A DNA stretch of 64,000 bases, from positions 132,083 through 196,082 of the forward strand of contig CAJTQV010000004.1 in assembly GCA_910578385.1 (NCBI GenBank). Reading direction: 5' to 3'. Positions within the stretch are counted from its first letter, which is position 1. Each line of letters begins with the position of its first letter. The translations under genes and the position numbers were made by a program. The stretch is from an uncultured Muribaculaceae bacterium (lineage in GTDB: Bacteria; Bacteroidota; Bacteroidia; Bacteroidales; Muribaculaceae). The notes under the pieces are model-generated. The model saw only the letters and a list, made by a program, of their open reading frames with translations. It made no database searches and was not told the DNA's origin. Shown piece by piece: positions 14,124-23,561 of the stretch.

Positions 14124-14990
14124 ATGCTAAGATTAAAATATACCGCTCTCTGTGCCGCGTCGAATCGCGGTCAGACCCGTCGGACCAGGTTGTTCAGACA
14201 GATGTTCTGTCTGATGCTTCTTGTCTTCGGGTGCCTACCGTTGGCCCGGGCTGCATCTGTTGTCGATGCGTCTCAACCGCCGCTCGAACGCGATGAGGCA
14301 GTATCGCTCGAACAAGAGGTCAAGTCCACACTTGAACGAAACGGAATCAACCCCCGGTTGGCCGGCCGTTTCCATGCGCCCGAAAGCCACTTCGACAGCG
14401 ATTGTCACGGCGAACCCTGCTGGGTAGATGCCGACGGTCGTCCTGTCTCACGGCGTATTCTTCTCAAGACCAATATTCCGGCGTGGGCGTGTCTGTGGCA
14501 GAACCTTGCATTCGAGATTGACATCCTGCCGCACTGGAGCTTCGAGCTTCCTGTCTACTGGAGTCCCTATGACTATGGCAAGCGCACTCTGAAATTCCGC
14601 ACATTCTCCATCATCCCCAAATTCAGATACTGGACAAGCGCCGACAACGACGGGTTCTTCCTTGACATTCATGGCGGGTTCGCATATTATAATATCGCTC
14701 TCGCCGGAGGAAAACGTTACCAGGACCACGACGGAAATACCCCTGCGCTCGGCGGCGGTATCGGTGCCGGTTACAGATTCCGGTTGCCCGATCCACGCTG
14801 GAAAATCGAGGTAGCCGTAGGAGCCGGAGTCTACGCACTCGACTACGATGTCTTCGACAACGTGCGCAACGGACTTGTCATAGACCGCCGCAAACGCACA
14901 TTCTGGGGTATCGACAACTTCGCCGTGTCGCTCAGCTATGAGTTCTATGTGCGTCCACGCTGCAAGCAGAAGAAAGGAGGTGCGTTATGA
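14124..14990 (+). CDS. DUF3575 outer-membrane protein of the fimbrial locus
   Basis: The protein has 288 residues. A long basic n-region precedes a hydrophobic stretch (about 27-44, FCLMLLVFGCLPLARA), consistent with a signal peptide. The DUF3575 core starts near residue 113 (RRILLKTNIPAWACLW) and ends in a beta-strand-rich, OmpA/porin-like barrel pattern with terminal YEFYVRP. DUF3575 genes regularly precede Mfa2/FimB genes in Bacteroidales fimbrial loci and may help anchor or assemble the pilus. The stop overlaps the Mfa2 start by 4 bases. Confidence 0.88.
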   Translation: MLRLKYTALCAASNRGQTRRTRLFRQMFCLMLLVFGCLPLARAASVVDASQPPLERDEAVSLEQEVKSTLERNGINPRLAGRFHAPESHFDSDCHGEPCWVDADGRPVSRRILLKTNIPAWACLWQNLAFEIDILPHWSFELPVYWSPYDYGKRTLKFRTFSIIPKFRYWTSADNDGFFLDIHGGFAYYNIALAGGKRYQDHDGNTPALGGGIGAGYRFRLPDPRWKIEVAVGAGVYALDYDVFDNVRNGLVIDRRKRTFWGIDNFAVSLSYEFYVRPRCKQKKGGAL

Positions 14991-16045
14991 GCTACAATCT
15001 TAACAAGCCGGGCTTCCGCAGGATAGCATCACGAATTTGCGGAGTGTTTGCCATCATGGTTGTCGCGGCACTTTCAAGTTCATGCGTGCATGAGTTCCCC
15101 AAGACTCCGGAGAACCGCAAGGTCACTCTTCGCATACATCATGAGCTGCCGTGGGATCTCTTCGAGTGGACATACCCGAAAAATACCCGTGCCAATGATG
15201 CCGCTCTCTGTGCCCGCTACATTATCGGTATATATCCCGAAGGAGCAACAACCGAGATAGCATACAGCAAGACCATCCTTACCCGTGCCGACCTTGAACG
15301 CGTAGATTTCTCGGTCGATATAGATGTGCCTGTCGGACGCTGGGATATACGCATCTGGACAGACAACAGCCTCACCGCCACAGGTCTATCTCCTTACTAC
15401 AATGCCGACGACTTCACCTCAATCACATATGCCTCGCCATTCATCGGAGGCGACAGCCGCAAGGATGCCTTTGTCGGCAACATAAGCATGACAGTTCCCG
15501 ATGTCAATTCCGAAGATTGGGGTCGCGACACCTACGATGTGGAGTTGCACCGTCCGCTCACGGCCTACGCTTTCATAGCGACTGACCTTGAGGAATTTGT
15601 AGAGCAGGAGATAACCCGCACCCGAAACGAAGCCGCGTCGGCCGGTGTACCCCCTGCTAACCTGCCGCCAATCTCGCTGTCGGATTATGCAGTCAAGATA
15701 AGTTACAGCGGCTTCCTGCCATCAGTGTATCACCATTTCAGCGACCGTCCCGTAGACTCGGCGACCGGTGTCAGCTTCAATACAACCGCCAGCCAGCTCA
15801 ACAAGTCGGAAGCTCTGTTAGGCCACGACTTTGTCTTCATCAACGGAAAGGAATCTACGGTGCGCACGGAGCTGGATCTCTATCACAAGGATGGCACCCA
15901 TATAGCGCGCGTGTCATCGTTCGACATACCTGTCAAGCGTAACCGCTGCACGATAGTGCGTGGTGAGTTCTTGACCTCCAAGGCCACCGGAAGCACCGGA
16001 ATTGATCCCGGCTTCGATGGTGACTTCAACATCGAGTACAAGTGA
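14987..16045 (+). CDS. Mfa2/FimB-family fimbrial anchor lipoprotein
   Basis: The protein has 352 residues. The signal ends in the lipobox SSSC (C32), so it is a lipoprotein. The body is typical Mfa2 (PF08842): two transthyretin-like beta domains with WDLFEWTYPK near 55-64 and a closing VKRNRCTIVRGEFLTS. In Porphyromonas, Mfa2 and FimB anchor the pilus and set its length. The closing motif parallels KRNYRTNIYGSLLTS in the three downstream proteins, as expected for subunits sharing one strand-exchange fold. Confidence 0.9.
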   Translation: MSYNLNKPGFRRIASRICGVFAIMVVAALSSSCVHEFPKTPENRKVTLRIHHELPWDLFEWTYPKNTRANDAALCARYIIGIYPEGATTEIAYSKTILTRADLERVDFSVDIDVPVGRWDIRIWTDNSLTATGLSPYYNADDFTSITYASPFIGGDSRKDAFVGNISMTVPDVNSEDWGRDTYDVELHRPLTAYAFIATDLEEFVEQEITRTRNEAASAGVPPANLPPISLSDYAVKISYSGFLPSVYHHFSDRPVDSATGVSFNTTASQLNKSEALLGHDFVFINGKESTVRTELDLYHKDGTHIARVSSFDIPVKRNRCTIVRGEFLTSKATGSTGIDPGFDGDFNIEYK

Positions 16046-16146
16046 TCAGCGGTTATACGCAGATGTCGTCCCGACATGAGCGAAAGAAAGATATGTTTTT
16101 AACAACGACTTGAAATAAACCAATTTAATCAATTAAATCAGAACAA

Positions 16147-17829
16147 ATGAAAGCAGTAAAGATTTTTACGCTTGCCGCCGCCGGTGCGATGCTCTTCGGA
16201 GCTGTGTCGTGCAGCAGCGAAGAGAATGTATCGGTAACTCCCGTTGGTGACGGCAACGTCACTCTCCGCGCGAGCCTCCCGGCCGACATGATGACCCGCG
16301 CATTCGGCGACGGTCTTCAGGCAAAGAAACTCTCCTATGCCGTCTACAATGCCGGCGAGACAACCCCCATCGCAGGAATGACCGTGGATGGCGACGATGC
16401 CATCGACATGGCAGGTCTCACAGCCACAGTACAGCTCAAGCTTGTCACCGGTCGTTCATACGATATCATCTTCTGGGCTGAGAGTGCAGCTACTGCAACC
16501 GCCGCACAGAAACCCTATTCGGTTACATGGGATGGCCAGACTCTCGATGTCGATTACGATGCCGTTGCATCGAACGACGAGAGTCGCGATGCCTTCTTCG
16601 TGAAGCATACTCTCACCGTGACCGGCCCGATGAATGAGGATGTTGTGCTCCGCCGTCCGTTCGCACAGGTCAACTTCGGTTCAGACGACCTCGCTGAGAA
16701 GTCAGTCATCGACGCTTATGGCGAAGACCTTCAGACTTCGGTTACCACTACCGCATACACTCAGCTTAACCTCGGCAACGGTGCCGTAGATGGTCAGAAA
16801 GAGGTTACATTCGACTATGCGGGACTTCCCGAGAATGAGACTTTCCCCGTGCAGCCCGAAAAGTATGGTTATGTGTCGATGAACTATCTGCTCGTTCCTG
16901 CGGACCGTTCGATCGTTGACCTCAAGTTCGACATCCGCAACGCTACCCAGGTCATCAACACGATTACCGTATCTGCAGCTCCGGTGCAGCGCAACTACCG
17001 TACCAACATCTACGGCTCTCTCCTCACTTCGACAGCTGATTTCAACGTGCGTATCGACCCCATCTTCGAGGAGCCGGGCTATGACATGCCTGTTCTTGAG
17101 AACAACACATACAAGGTGAGCACTCCGGCCGAGATGGCATGGATCGCAGCCACAGTAAACAGCGGCGACCGCATGACCGGAAAGACCATCAGCATCGAGG
17201 CTGACATGGACTTCACGGGCGTTGAATGGACTCCAATCGGTACTCCCGCCAATGTTCTCAATGCCGACATCGAGGGTAACGGCCACACCATCAGCAATCT
17301 CAAGGTCGAGGGTGCGCAGTCTGTCGGTTTCGTAGGCTACACCTGGCGCAAGGTCAGCAACCTCACCTTCGAGAATGTCGAGGTGCGCGGCAACAACTGG
17401 GTAGGCGTTGTCGTAGGCCATACTCAGGACGGCTGTCCCAACTTCGGTATCGACAATGTGACCGTTAAGAACGCCACGGTCATTACGACTCCCCGCCTGG
17501 TTAACGGCGCATACGACGACGGCGACAAGGCCGGTGTCATCATGGGTTACTACCCTGCCGCCGGCGGCAACTCCGCAATCACCAACTGCACCGTTGACGG
17601 CGCGACCGTAACCGGTTACCGCGACATCGCCGGCATAGTCGGCTACGGCAACTATACCGTCACCGGCAACACTGTGAAGAACGTGCAGATCATCCAGGAT
17701 CTCACCAACGGCTACAAGACCAAAGCCGAGGTTGAGAACCGTTGGGGTGAGGTGAACGGTAACCGCAACAGCGACAAGACTACCGGCAACACTGTAGAGA
17801 ACGTGACCTACAAACTCATCGGCGAGTAA
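16147..17829 (+). CDS. DUF6562 fimbrillin-like lipoprotein with GLUG-like repeats (paralog 1)
   Basis: The protein has 560 residues with lipobox VSCS (C22) and an MMTRAFGDG segment after about 50 residues. That TRA(F/M)GDG site recurs in all three paralogs and may be the trypsin-like processing point used by Mfa/Fim pilins. The DUF6562 domain (about 30-310) ends in RNYRTNIYGSLLTS. A beta-helical extension (about 325-555) has GLUG-like turns (VGFVGYTW, AGIVGYGN). It is likely a pilus or surface subunit with a variable C-terminal head. About 100 bp separate it from Mfa2. Confidence 0.87.
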   Translation: MKAVKIFTLAAAGAMLFGAVSCSSEENVSVTPVGDGNVTLRASLPADMMTRAFGDGLQAKKLSYAVYNAGETTPIAGMTVDGDDAIDMAGLTATVQLKLVTGRSYDIIFWAESAATATAAQKPYSVTWDGQTLDVDYDAVASNDESRDAFFVKHTLTVTGPMNEDVVLRRPFAQVNFGSDDLAEKSVIDAYGEDLQTSVTTTAYTQLNLGNGAVDGQKEVTFDYAGLPENETFPVQPEKYGYVSMNYLLVPADRSIVDLKFDIRNATQVINTITVSAAPVQRNYRTNIYGSLLTSTADFNVRIDPIFEEPGYDMPVLENNTYKVSTPAEMAWIAATVNSGDRMTGKTISIEADMDFTGVEWTPIGTPANVLNADIEGNGHTISNLKVEGAQSVGFVGYTWRKVSNLTFENVEVRGNNWVGVVVGHTQDGCPNFGIDNVTVKNATVITTPRLVNGAYDDGDKAGVIMGYYPAAGGNSAITNCTVDGATVTGYRDIAGIVGYGNYTVTGNTVKNVQIIQDLTNGYKTKAEVENRWGEVNGNRNSDKTTGNTVENVTYKLIGE

Positions 17830-17907
17830 TCACCGCAACATCCCTGTCGGCCTTTGCGGGCCGGCCGGGAACCAAAAATCAATTAATCAATAATATAACT
17901 GAAAATT

Positions 17908-19872
17908 ATGACACTGACCAACATCCTGAAGAGAGGATTTCTACCGGCAGCTGCCGCGCTGACAATCGTCTCCTGTTCGAACGACAATCTTTCGGACCCC
18001 GCAATCTACGACGGCAATGTTACCTTCTCGGCCACTCTTGCCGATGCTCCCGCCACACGTGCCTTCGGCGACGGACAGTCGGCCGTGAACCTGATGTGTG
18101 CCGTCTATGACCAGAACGGTAAGCTCGTGACAACCAAAGAGGCGATCTTCAACAATCTCAAGGCCAATGTCACTCTCCAGCTACTCGATGCCGAGACCTA
18201 CGACATAGTGTTCTTCGCATACCGCGACAATGGTGTCTATGCCTTCGACACCGCAACCGGAAAGGTCACTATCGACTACAGCAAGATGAATCAGGGAAGC
18301 GCAGATGGTGCCCGTATCGATGACGACTGTTTCTATGTGATCAGCGAGGATTATGTGGCCGGCTCTTCCGCGGCTGAATCGGTGACTCTGACCCGTCCGG
18401 TAGCTCAGATCAACTTCGGTTCCGACGACCTTGAGAGTGAGGCTGCCGGCCGTGACTTCCCCGACGGTATCAATGCCGCCATGACAATGACCGCTTATCC
18501 TGTGCTCAACGTCCTCACCGGCGAGGCCGAAGGGGAACCGACCGAGGTCAAGCTCCCTCTCATGGAGTATGATGAAGCACTCGCAGCCGAGGCTTTCCCC
18601 GTGGCCGCGGAGGGTAAGACCTACAAGTATGTCGCCATGGGTTACGCTCTTGTTCCTGCCGAGGGCTATGTGGCCGATCTCGGTCTTGAGGTGTTCAACG
18701 GTGCGGCTGCAACAACTCCCAAGGTTGCTCTCTCAGTTCCCACCGCGCCGATGAAGCGCAACTACCGTACCAATATCTATGGTTCTCTGCTTACATCGAC
18801 TTCAGACTGGAACATCATCATCGATGAGAACTGGGAAGGTGAGTGGAACATCGGTGACTATGCCGGCGATGCCGCTCTGGCTCAGGGTGGAGAAGTACGC
18901 GTTAACACTCCGGTTGATGCCATCACCGTTCCCGCCGAGCTCGACAAGCCGCTCACACTCGATATCAACGCCACTGTCGGCACAATCAACATCGGCGAGA
19001 CATCGCAGCCTGTCACAATCAACGTGGCCAAGGATGTGGAATATCCCGCAATCGCCTTTGAGAGAGGAAGCAACATCAAGGGCCTGACCGTTACGGGTGA
19101 CCCGACATCTGACAAATCGCTCGGAAGCTTCAATTTCAACAAGAATGGTAATCTTGTGCGCCCTGCTGTGCTTGAGGATCTCACCCTCGAAGGCGTGACA
19201 TTCGTAAACGAGGGTTTCACACCTCAGTACGCTGTTACAACCAAGAATACCGTGCTTCGCAACTGCCGTTTCACAGAAATGACTTCACCTGCTGTCGCCG
19301 TGCAGCATCACGGCAATGGTGCCATGACCGCTGAGAACATGACAATCGAGGGCTGTACTATCGAGATGGCTGATGACGCAGCTTCTAATGCCAACGCGCT
19401 TTACCTTCTCGACATCGAGGGTGACGTGATTGTAAAGGATAACATTATCAAGAATGCTGCATATCATGGCATGTTCCTTTCGACCAATACTGCCGGTCTC
19501 GTGTTTGATGCCACAGTAACCGGAAACACTATCACAGGTGCCGCTCAGGATGGTGTCAAGATTGAGAATTGTCTTGGCGGAATTACTGTTGACGACAACA
19601 CAATCGACTGCAAGGTAAACGGTATCCGTATCAAGAACTCAATCACTACGGCCGATGTGTCTGTACAGGGCAACAGCATCGACATGAAGAACGCTATCGC
19701 TTGGGACGGCGATTCAGAGCCTTCGGCAATCCTGCTCGTGAACAGTGCGGAGAATGCCGGTGCGAAAGTAGTAGTGAAGGGTAACACAGCCCTCAACAGC
19801 AACGGCCACAACTTCACGGTTAAGAATGTGGTGTATGCCGATGGTTCGGATGTAGCCACCCCTTTCAATTGA
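17908..19872 (+). CDS. DUF6562 fimbrillin-like lipoprotein with parallel beta-helix (paralog 2)
   Basis: The protein has 654 residues with a lipobox ending in VSCS (C23), TRAFGDG near residue 50, a DUF6562 domain to about 300 with KRNYRTNIYGSLLTS, and a right-handed parallel beta-helix (about 370-640). In the helix, short strands such as NTVLRNCRFTEM and VTGNTITGA repeat every 22-25 residues. Beta-helices of this kind often bind or cleave polysaccharide; no catalytic site is evident. It is 78 bp downstream of paralog 1. Confidence 0.87.
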   Translation: MTLTNILKRGFLPAAAALTIVSCSNDNLSDPAIYDGNVTFSATLADAPATRAFGDGQSAVNLMCAVYDQNGKLVTTKEAIFNNLKANVTLQLLDAETYDIVFFAYRDNGVYAFDTATGKVTIDYSKMNQGSADGARIDDDCFYVISEDYVAGSSAAESVTLTRPVAQINFGSDDLESEAAGRDFPDGINAAMTMTAYPVLNVLTGEAEGEPTEVKLPLMEYDEALAAEAFPVAAEGKTYKYVAMGYALVPAEGYVADLGLEVFNGAAATTPKVALSVPTAPMKRNYRTNIYGSLLTSTSDWNIIIDENWEGEWNIGDYAGDAALAQGGEVRVNTPVDAITVPAELDKPLTLDINATVGTINIGETSQPVTINVAKDVEYPAIAFERGSNIKGLTVTGDPTSDKSLGSFNFNKNGNLVRPAVLEDLTLEGVTFVNEGFTPQYAVTTKNTVLRNCRFTEMTSPAVAVQHHGNGAMTAENMTIEGCTIEMADDAASNANALYLLDIEGDVIVKDNIIKNAAYHGMFLSTNTAGLVFDATVTGNTITGAAQDGVKIENCLGGITVDDNTIDCKVNGIRIKNSITTADVSVQGNSIDMKNAIAWDGDSEPSAILLVNSAENAGAKVVVKGNTALNSNGHNFTVKNVVYADGSDVATPFN

Positions 19873-19962
19873 TGGTTTAACAGGTCAATCAATTCATAAA
19901 TGGGACGTGCCGTTTAAGGCATTCCTGTCTCAGGCACGTCCCCCCACACAAATACAATTCAT

Positions 19963-22647
19963 ATGACATTCAAGAATATATTTGCGGCGGGACTCGCCGC
20001 TGCGGCTCTCGGTGCCGGACTCGTATCCTGTTCCGACGACACTCTCGGCGACCTCACCAAGGGTGACGGCACCGTAACTTTCTCAACCGTAATCGAGGAT
20101 GAGACTGCCACCCGCGCCATGGGCGACGGACTCTCTGCCACCCAGCTCCGCTATGCCGTCTATGACGACAACGGTAATTATGTGACCGATGGCTCTGCCA
20201 CCATGTCAAACCGTCAGGCATCGGTGACTCTCCAGCTCACCAGCGGCATGAGCTACGACATCGTCTTCTTTGCCCTTCGTAATACAAGCGTTTATGACTT
20301 CGATGCCCAGAACCACAAGGTCACCGTCAACTATGCCCAGATGGCAGGTGGTAGCAGCTCTTCCTATTTCCGTTACGATGACGACTGCTTCTATCAGGTC
20401 CGCAAGGGTTACAAGGCCGGTTCGAGCACTCAGGAGGATGTCATTCTTTACCGCCCTATGGCTCAGGTGAATTTCGGTTCGGATGATCTTGATGCTGAGG
20501 TTGTGAAGAATAAATATGGCAGTTATGTCTATTCCGGCATCGCTACCACAGCCTGCACAATGCTCGACCTTCTCTCGGGAGAGGCTTCGGACGAGGAGGA
20601 GATTGTGCTTCCCTACAAGCGTCCTGTTGACGCTGGTCTCGGCGACTTCCCCGTGGCAGGTTACACTTATCTGACTTCGGCCTACATTCTCGTAACCGAG
20701 CCTTCGCCGCTTCGCGATATCACAATGAATGCTGCCGACAGCCGTTCTGCATCGGCTCCGATTCAGACTGTATCCGTGCCCCACGCGCCCACCAAACGCA
20801 ACTACCGTACCAATATCTATGGTTCGCTGCTCACTTCTTCGTCTGACTGGAATGTTGTGATCGAGCCTATTTTCGAAGGCTCTACCGACATCTGGAACGG
20901 CAGTGCGGAAGACCCGCGCAAGGTCAGCGACACCGAGTATGCCATCGATACCCCGGCTCAGCTCGCCGGTCTGGCACGCATGGTCAACGCCGGAACTGAC
21001 TTCGCCGGAATCACAGTGAAGCTCAACACCGACATCGACCTTGGCAACCGTAACTGGACTCCCATCGGAACATTTGACAAGCCTTTCAACGGTATATTCG
21101 ACGGTCAGGACCATGTGATCAGCAACCTGAACATCACCCTCGGCACAACCTCAGTTCCCGCCGGTCTTTTCGGTGCGATCAAGAGCAATGGATCGAACAA
21201 GGGTGAGCTTCGCAATCTCGTGATAGATGGTGCCAAGGTCAACACTCTCGCCGCTTCTCCCGCCAAATTCGCTACTGGTGTAGCTCTCGGACAGATTTAT
21301 ACCGGAAGATGCGTGGAGAACGTGACCGTCAAGAATGCCACAGTCGATGCCTATCGCTGGGCCGGTGGCGTTGTTGGCAAAGGTTATGGCTCTGTCAACT
21401 ACTGTACCGCAGAGAACGTGGAGGTCAACGCACACTTCGAACAGCTCGGAACCGAGTGGGACAACGCAGACAAAGCCGGTGCCATCATGGGTCAGCAGGA
21501 TGAAGGTAAATACACCCTTATCGGCAACAAGGCCATGAATGTAAAGGTGACAGGATACCGTCATATCGGAGGGCTCTTCGGCCATGTCAACTATGGTGAG
21601 GCCGCGAATCCCAAGACCGTCAGCGATAACTCAATCAACGGTGGAACCGTCAGCCAGAACATGGCACATCCCTATTCTGATGTGGTGCCCGGTACGCAGA
21701 TGGGTGAAATTTCCGGTTATTTCGGCAGTTACATCAACCAGTCGAACAATACAGCTGCTGGTGTGGAGCTGATCAAACCCTCTACTGTAACCGACCTCGC
21801 TACTCTTCAGGCGGCTGTCGCCACCGGTGGTTTTGTTAAGCTCAGCACGGATCTCGACCTGTCGGCCGAGGACGGTACGGTAAACATCACTGCTCCCACC
21901 ACGCTCAATCTCAACGGCCACAAGCTGACTGTCAAGGGTAATGCCCTCAATGTGGAGTCTGAGCTGACCATCGACGGTGACGGCGAGCTGACTTCAAAGG
22001 GCAACACGCTCATCGGTGCATCAGGCAGTAAGATTATAATCAATAACGGTGTCGTTTCCTCTACAGCTACCGGCAAATACAACTACGCAATCAATACCAA
22101 CGGCGATTTGGAGATGAACGGTGGCGAAGTGACGAATGTGGCGGGTACCGGTCTCATGCTGAACTGGGCCAACGAGTTCGATACTGCCCACCGCGCTGTA
22201 GTCACAGGCGGGACAGTTACAGCAGGTAACGAGTACGCCTTCAATGTTAATGGCGGTTCAGGCAATGTCAAGCATCAGGTAGCTATCTCCGGTGGAACAT
22301 TCCTCGGTAACAGCGGTGCACGTGCTGACGGTAACGTGAAGGTTGTCATCAACGGCGGTGACTTCATCCAGAAATCCACCAATTCCTATGGACACGCATT
22401 TTGCGCAGGTGCCGAGACCAATTACTCAGGCACTGAGGTGACAATCAACGGCGGTTACTTCTACGGCGGTCCCGGTTATGCAATCTGCAATGCCGGTCAG
22501 GCAACGACCATTGTCAATGGAGCTTTCATCAACAAGACCGGAGGCGGTTTCAGCCTCGGTGCAGGCCGTTCAACCGAACAGCTCGCGTCGCCCGCAACCC
22601 GCACCATCCTCGGTGACACCTACACCTTCGGCTACCAGGTGAAATAA
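19963..22647 (+). CDS. DUF6562 fimbrillin-like lipoprotein with GLUG and beta-helix regions (paralog 3)
   Basis: This is the largest paralog, 894 residues: lipobox VSCS, TRAMGDG near residue 46, DUF6562 domain to about 300 (TKRNYRTNIYGSLLTS), a GLUG-like segment (about 325-620) and a Gly/Asn-rich beta-helix (about 630-890, repeating patterns such as INGGDF and INGGYF). A terminator follows at 22735. The three paralogs share the N-terminal module and differ in C-terminal heads, which suggests alternative tip or surface subunits on one pilus scaffold. Confidence 0.87.
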   Translation: MTFKNIFAAGLAAAALGAGLVSCSDDTLGDLTKGDGTVTFSTVIEDETATRAMGDGLSATQLRYAVYDDNGNYVTDGSATMSNRQASVTLQLTSGMSYDIVFFALRNTSVYDFDAQNHKVTVNYAQMAGGSSSSYFRYDDDCFYQVRKGYKAGSSTQEDVILYRPMAQVNFGSDDLDAEVVKNKYGSYVYSGIATTACTMLDLLSGEASDEEEIVLPYKRPVDAGLGDFPVAGYTYLTSAYILVTEPSPLRDITMNAADSRSASAPIQTVSVPHAPTKRNYRTNIYGSLLTSSSDWNVVIEPIFEGSTDIWNGSAEDPRKVSDTEYAIDTPAQLAGLARMVNAGTDFAGITVKLNTDIDLGNRNWTPIGTFDKPFNGIFDGQDHVISNLNITLGTTSVPAGLFGAIKSNGSNKGELRNLVIDGAKVNTLAASPAKFATGVALGQIYTGRCVENVTVKNATVDAYRWAGGVVGKGYGSVNYCTAENVEVNAHFEQLGTEWDNADKAGAIMGQQDEGKYTLIGNKAMNVKVTGYRHIGGLFGHVNYGEAANPKTVSDNSINGGTVSQNMAHPYSDVVPGTQMGEISGYFGSYINQSNNTAAGVELIKPSTVTDLATLQAAVATGGFVKLSTDLDLSAEDGTVNITAPTTLNLNGHKLTVKGNALNVESELTIDGDGELTSKGNTLIGASGSKIIINNGVVSSTATGKYNYAINTNGDLEMNGGEVTNVAGTGLMLNWANEFDTAHRAVVTGGTVTAGNEYAFNVNGGSGNVKHQVAISGGTFLGNSGARADGNVKVVINGGDFIQKSTNSYGHAFCAGAETNYSGTEVTINGGYFYGGPGYAICNAGQATTIVNGAFINKTGGGFSLGAGRSTEQLASPATRTILGDTYTFGYQVK

Positions 22648-22734
22648 CCGTACATGAACGTGATTCCCGTCTATAACACAGTTTGATTTGAACTGCTGAA
22701 TAAAAGTTGCCGCATCGCGGTGATATGCAAGAGC

Positions 22735-22775
22735 GAAAGGGTGTGACCATCGAGGCCACACCCTTTCAATTTAAG
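22735..22775 (+). terminator. Terminator of the fimbrial operon
   Basis: GAAAGGGTGTG (22735-22745) pairs perfectly with CACACCCTTTC (22757-22767) over 11 bp. The following AATTTAAG is only weakly T-rich. Confidence 0.65.
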
Positions 22776-22834
22776 TTGGTATAATGTGTATTCTTATGAA
22801 GATAATAAAAAAGGTGTGTTAGGTAATTCAATTT

Positions 22835-22866
22835 TTTGACCTATATCAAATTATTTACTATCTTTG
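22835..22866 (+). promoter_or_regulatory. Crp/Fnr-gene promoter with overlapping FNR-like box
   Basis: TTTG (22835-22838) and TATCTTTG (22859-22866) are exact and 20 bases apart. TTGAC-CTAT-ATCAA (22836-22849) matches the FNR consensus TTGAT-N4-ATCAA at 9 of 10 positions and covers the -33 element. A product of the Crp/Fnr gene bound here would probably repress its own transcription. Confidence 0.65.
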
Positions 22867-22882
22867 AAGCGTTTTAAGAAAA

Positions 22883-22889
22883 AAGGAGG
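22883..22889 (+). promoter_or_regulatory. Strong Shine-Dalgarno site (AAGGAGG)
   Basis: AAGGAGG lies 7 bases before the ATG at 22897. Bacteroidetes genes rarely have such a site, and most genes in this window lack one. It fixes the start codon and suggests efficient translation. Confidence 0.7.
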
Positions 22890-22896
22890 TTGAATT

Positions 22897-23523
22897 ATGT
22901 TTTCTGATACCCACGTTCCGAAGAGCTTGCGCCAGATTCTATCGCAATATTGTGTTCCCACTGAGGAACTTATACGCGATATGGAGAAGGTAGCCCGTCT
23001 TGTGTCTGTCGAGAAAGGGCAATATGTGGTGCGACAGGGTTCGGTCTGCGGCGATTTTGTGTTCAACCGCCGTGGTCTGTTCCGTGTGTGCAATGTCACC
23101 GATGGAGTTGAAGATACAATTTTATTTGGAACGTCGGGCGACGTCTTCACGTCGCTGCATTCATATTATGCACATGAACCATCGATTTTCTCGCTTATGG
23201 CAGTGGAGGACTCAGAGGTCTGGCTCATAAGCTACGCCGAGATGCGTGAGCTTGAGGAGAAGCATCCCGTGCTTATCTCATGGATGCGCGGCCTTCTGAT
23301 TGAGCAGACATACAGTTTCGAGAAACGTTATATTTTTTTCAGCAACAAGTCGGCCGAGGAACGTTTCCTCAACTTCCTGCGCATGAGCTCGGGCACACTG
23401 CGTCGTACCTCTGTCAAATACATATTAGGCATAGTTCCCCTGAAATATATTGCTCAATACCTTAAGATAACCCAATCGACCCTCTCCCGTCTCCGCAAAA
23501 AACTTGTTAGCTCCGACCGCTGA
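22897..23523 (+). CDS. Crp/Fnr-family transcriptional regulator
   Basis: The protein has 208 residues: a cyclic-nucleotide-binding-like beta-roll (about 20-130, with GQYVVRQGSVCGDFVF), a dimerisation helix, and a C-terminal winged HTH (about 165-205, IAQYLKITQSTLSRLRKKL). There is no Cys cluster for an Fe-S centre, so it is not an oxygen sensor of the FNR type; the ligand is unknown. It is the only gene between the fimbrial operon and the convergent DUF2461 gene. Autoregulation is suggested by its promoter. Confidence 0.9.
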   Translation: MFSDTHVPKSLRQILSQYCVPTEELIRDMEKVARLVSVEKGQYVVRQGSVCGDFVFNRRGLFRVCNVTDGVEDTILFGTSGDVFTSLHSYYAHEPSIFSLMAVEDSEVWLISYAEMRELEEKHPVLISWMRGLLIEQTYSFEKRYIFFSNKSAEERFLNFLRMSSGTLRRTSVKYILGIVPLKYIAQYLKITQSTLSRLRKKLVSSDR

Positions 23524-23561
23524 TACGGTTGGCTTCCGGTGGTACCTTAGGAATTCCCCTG

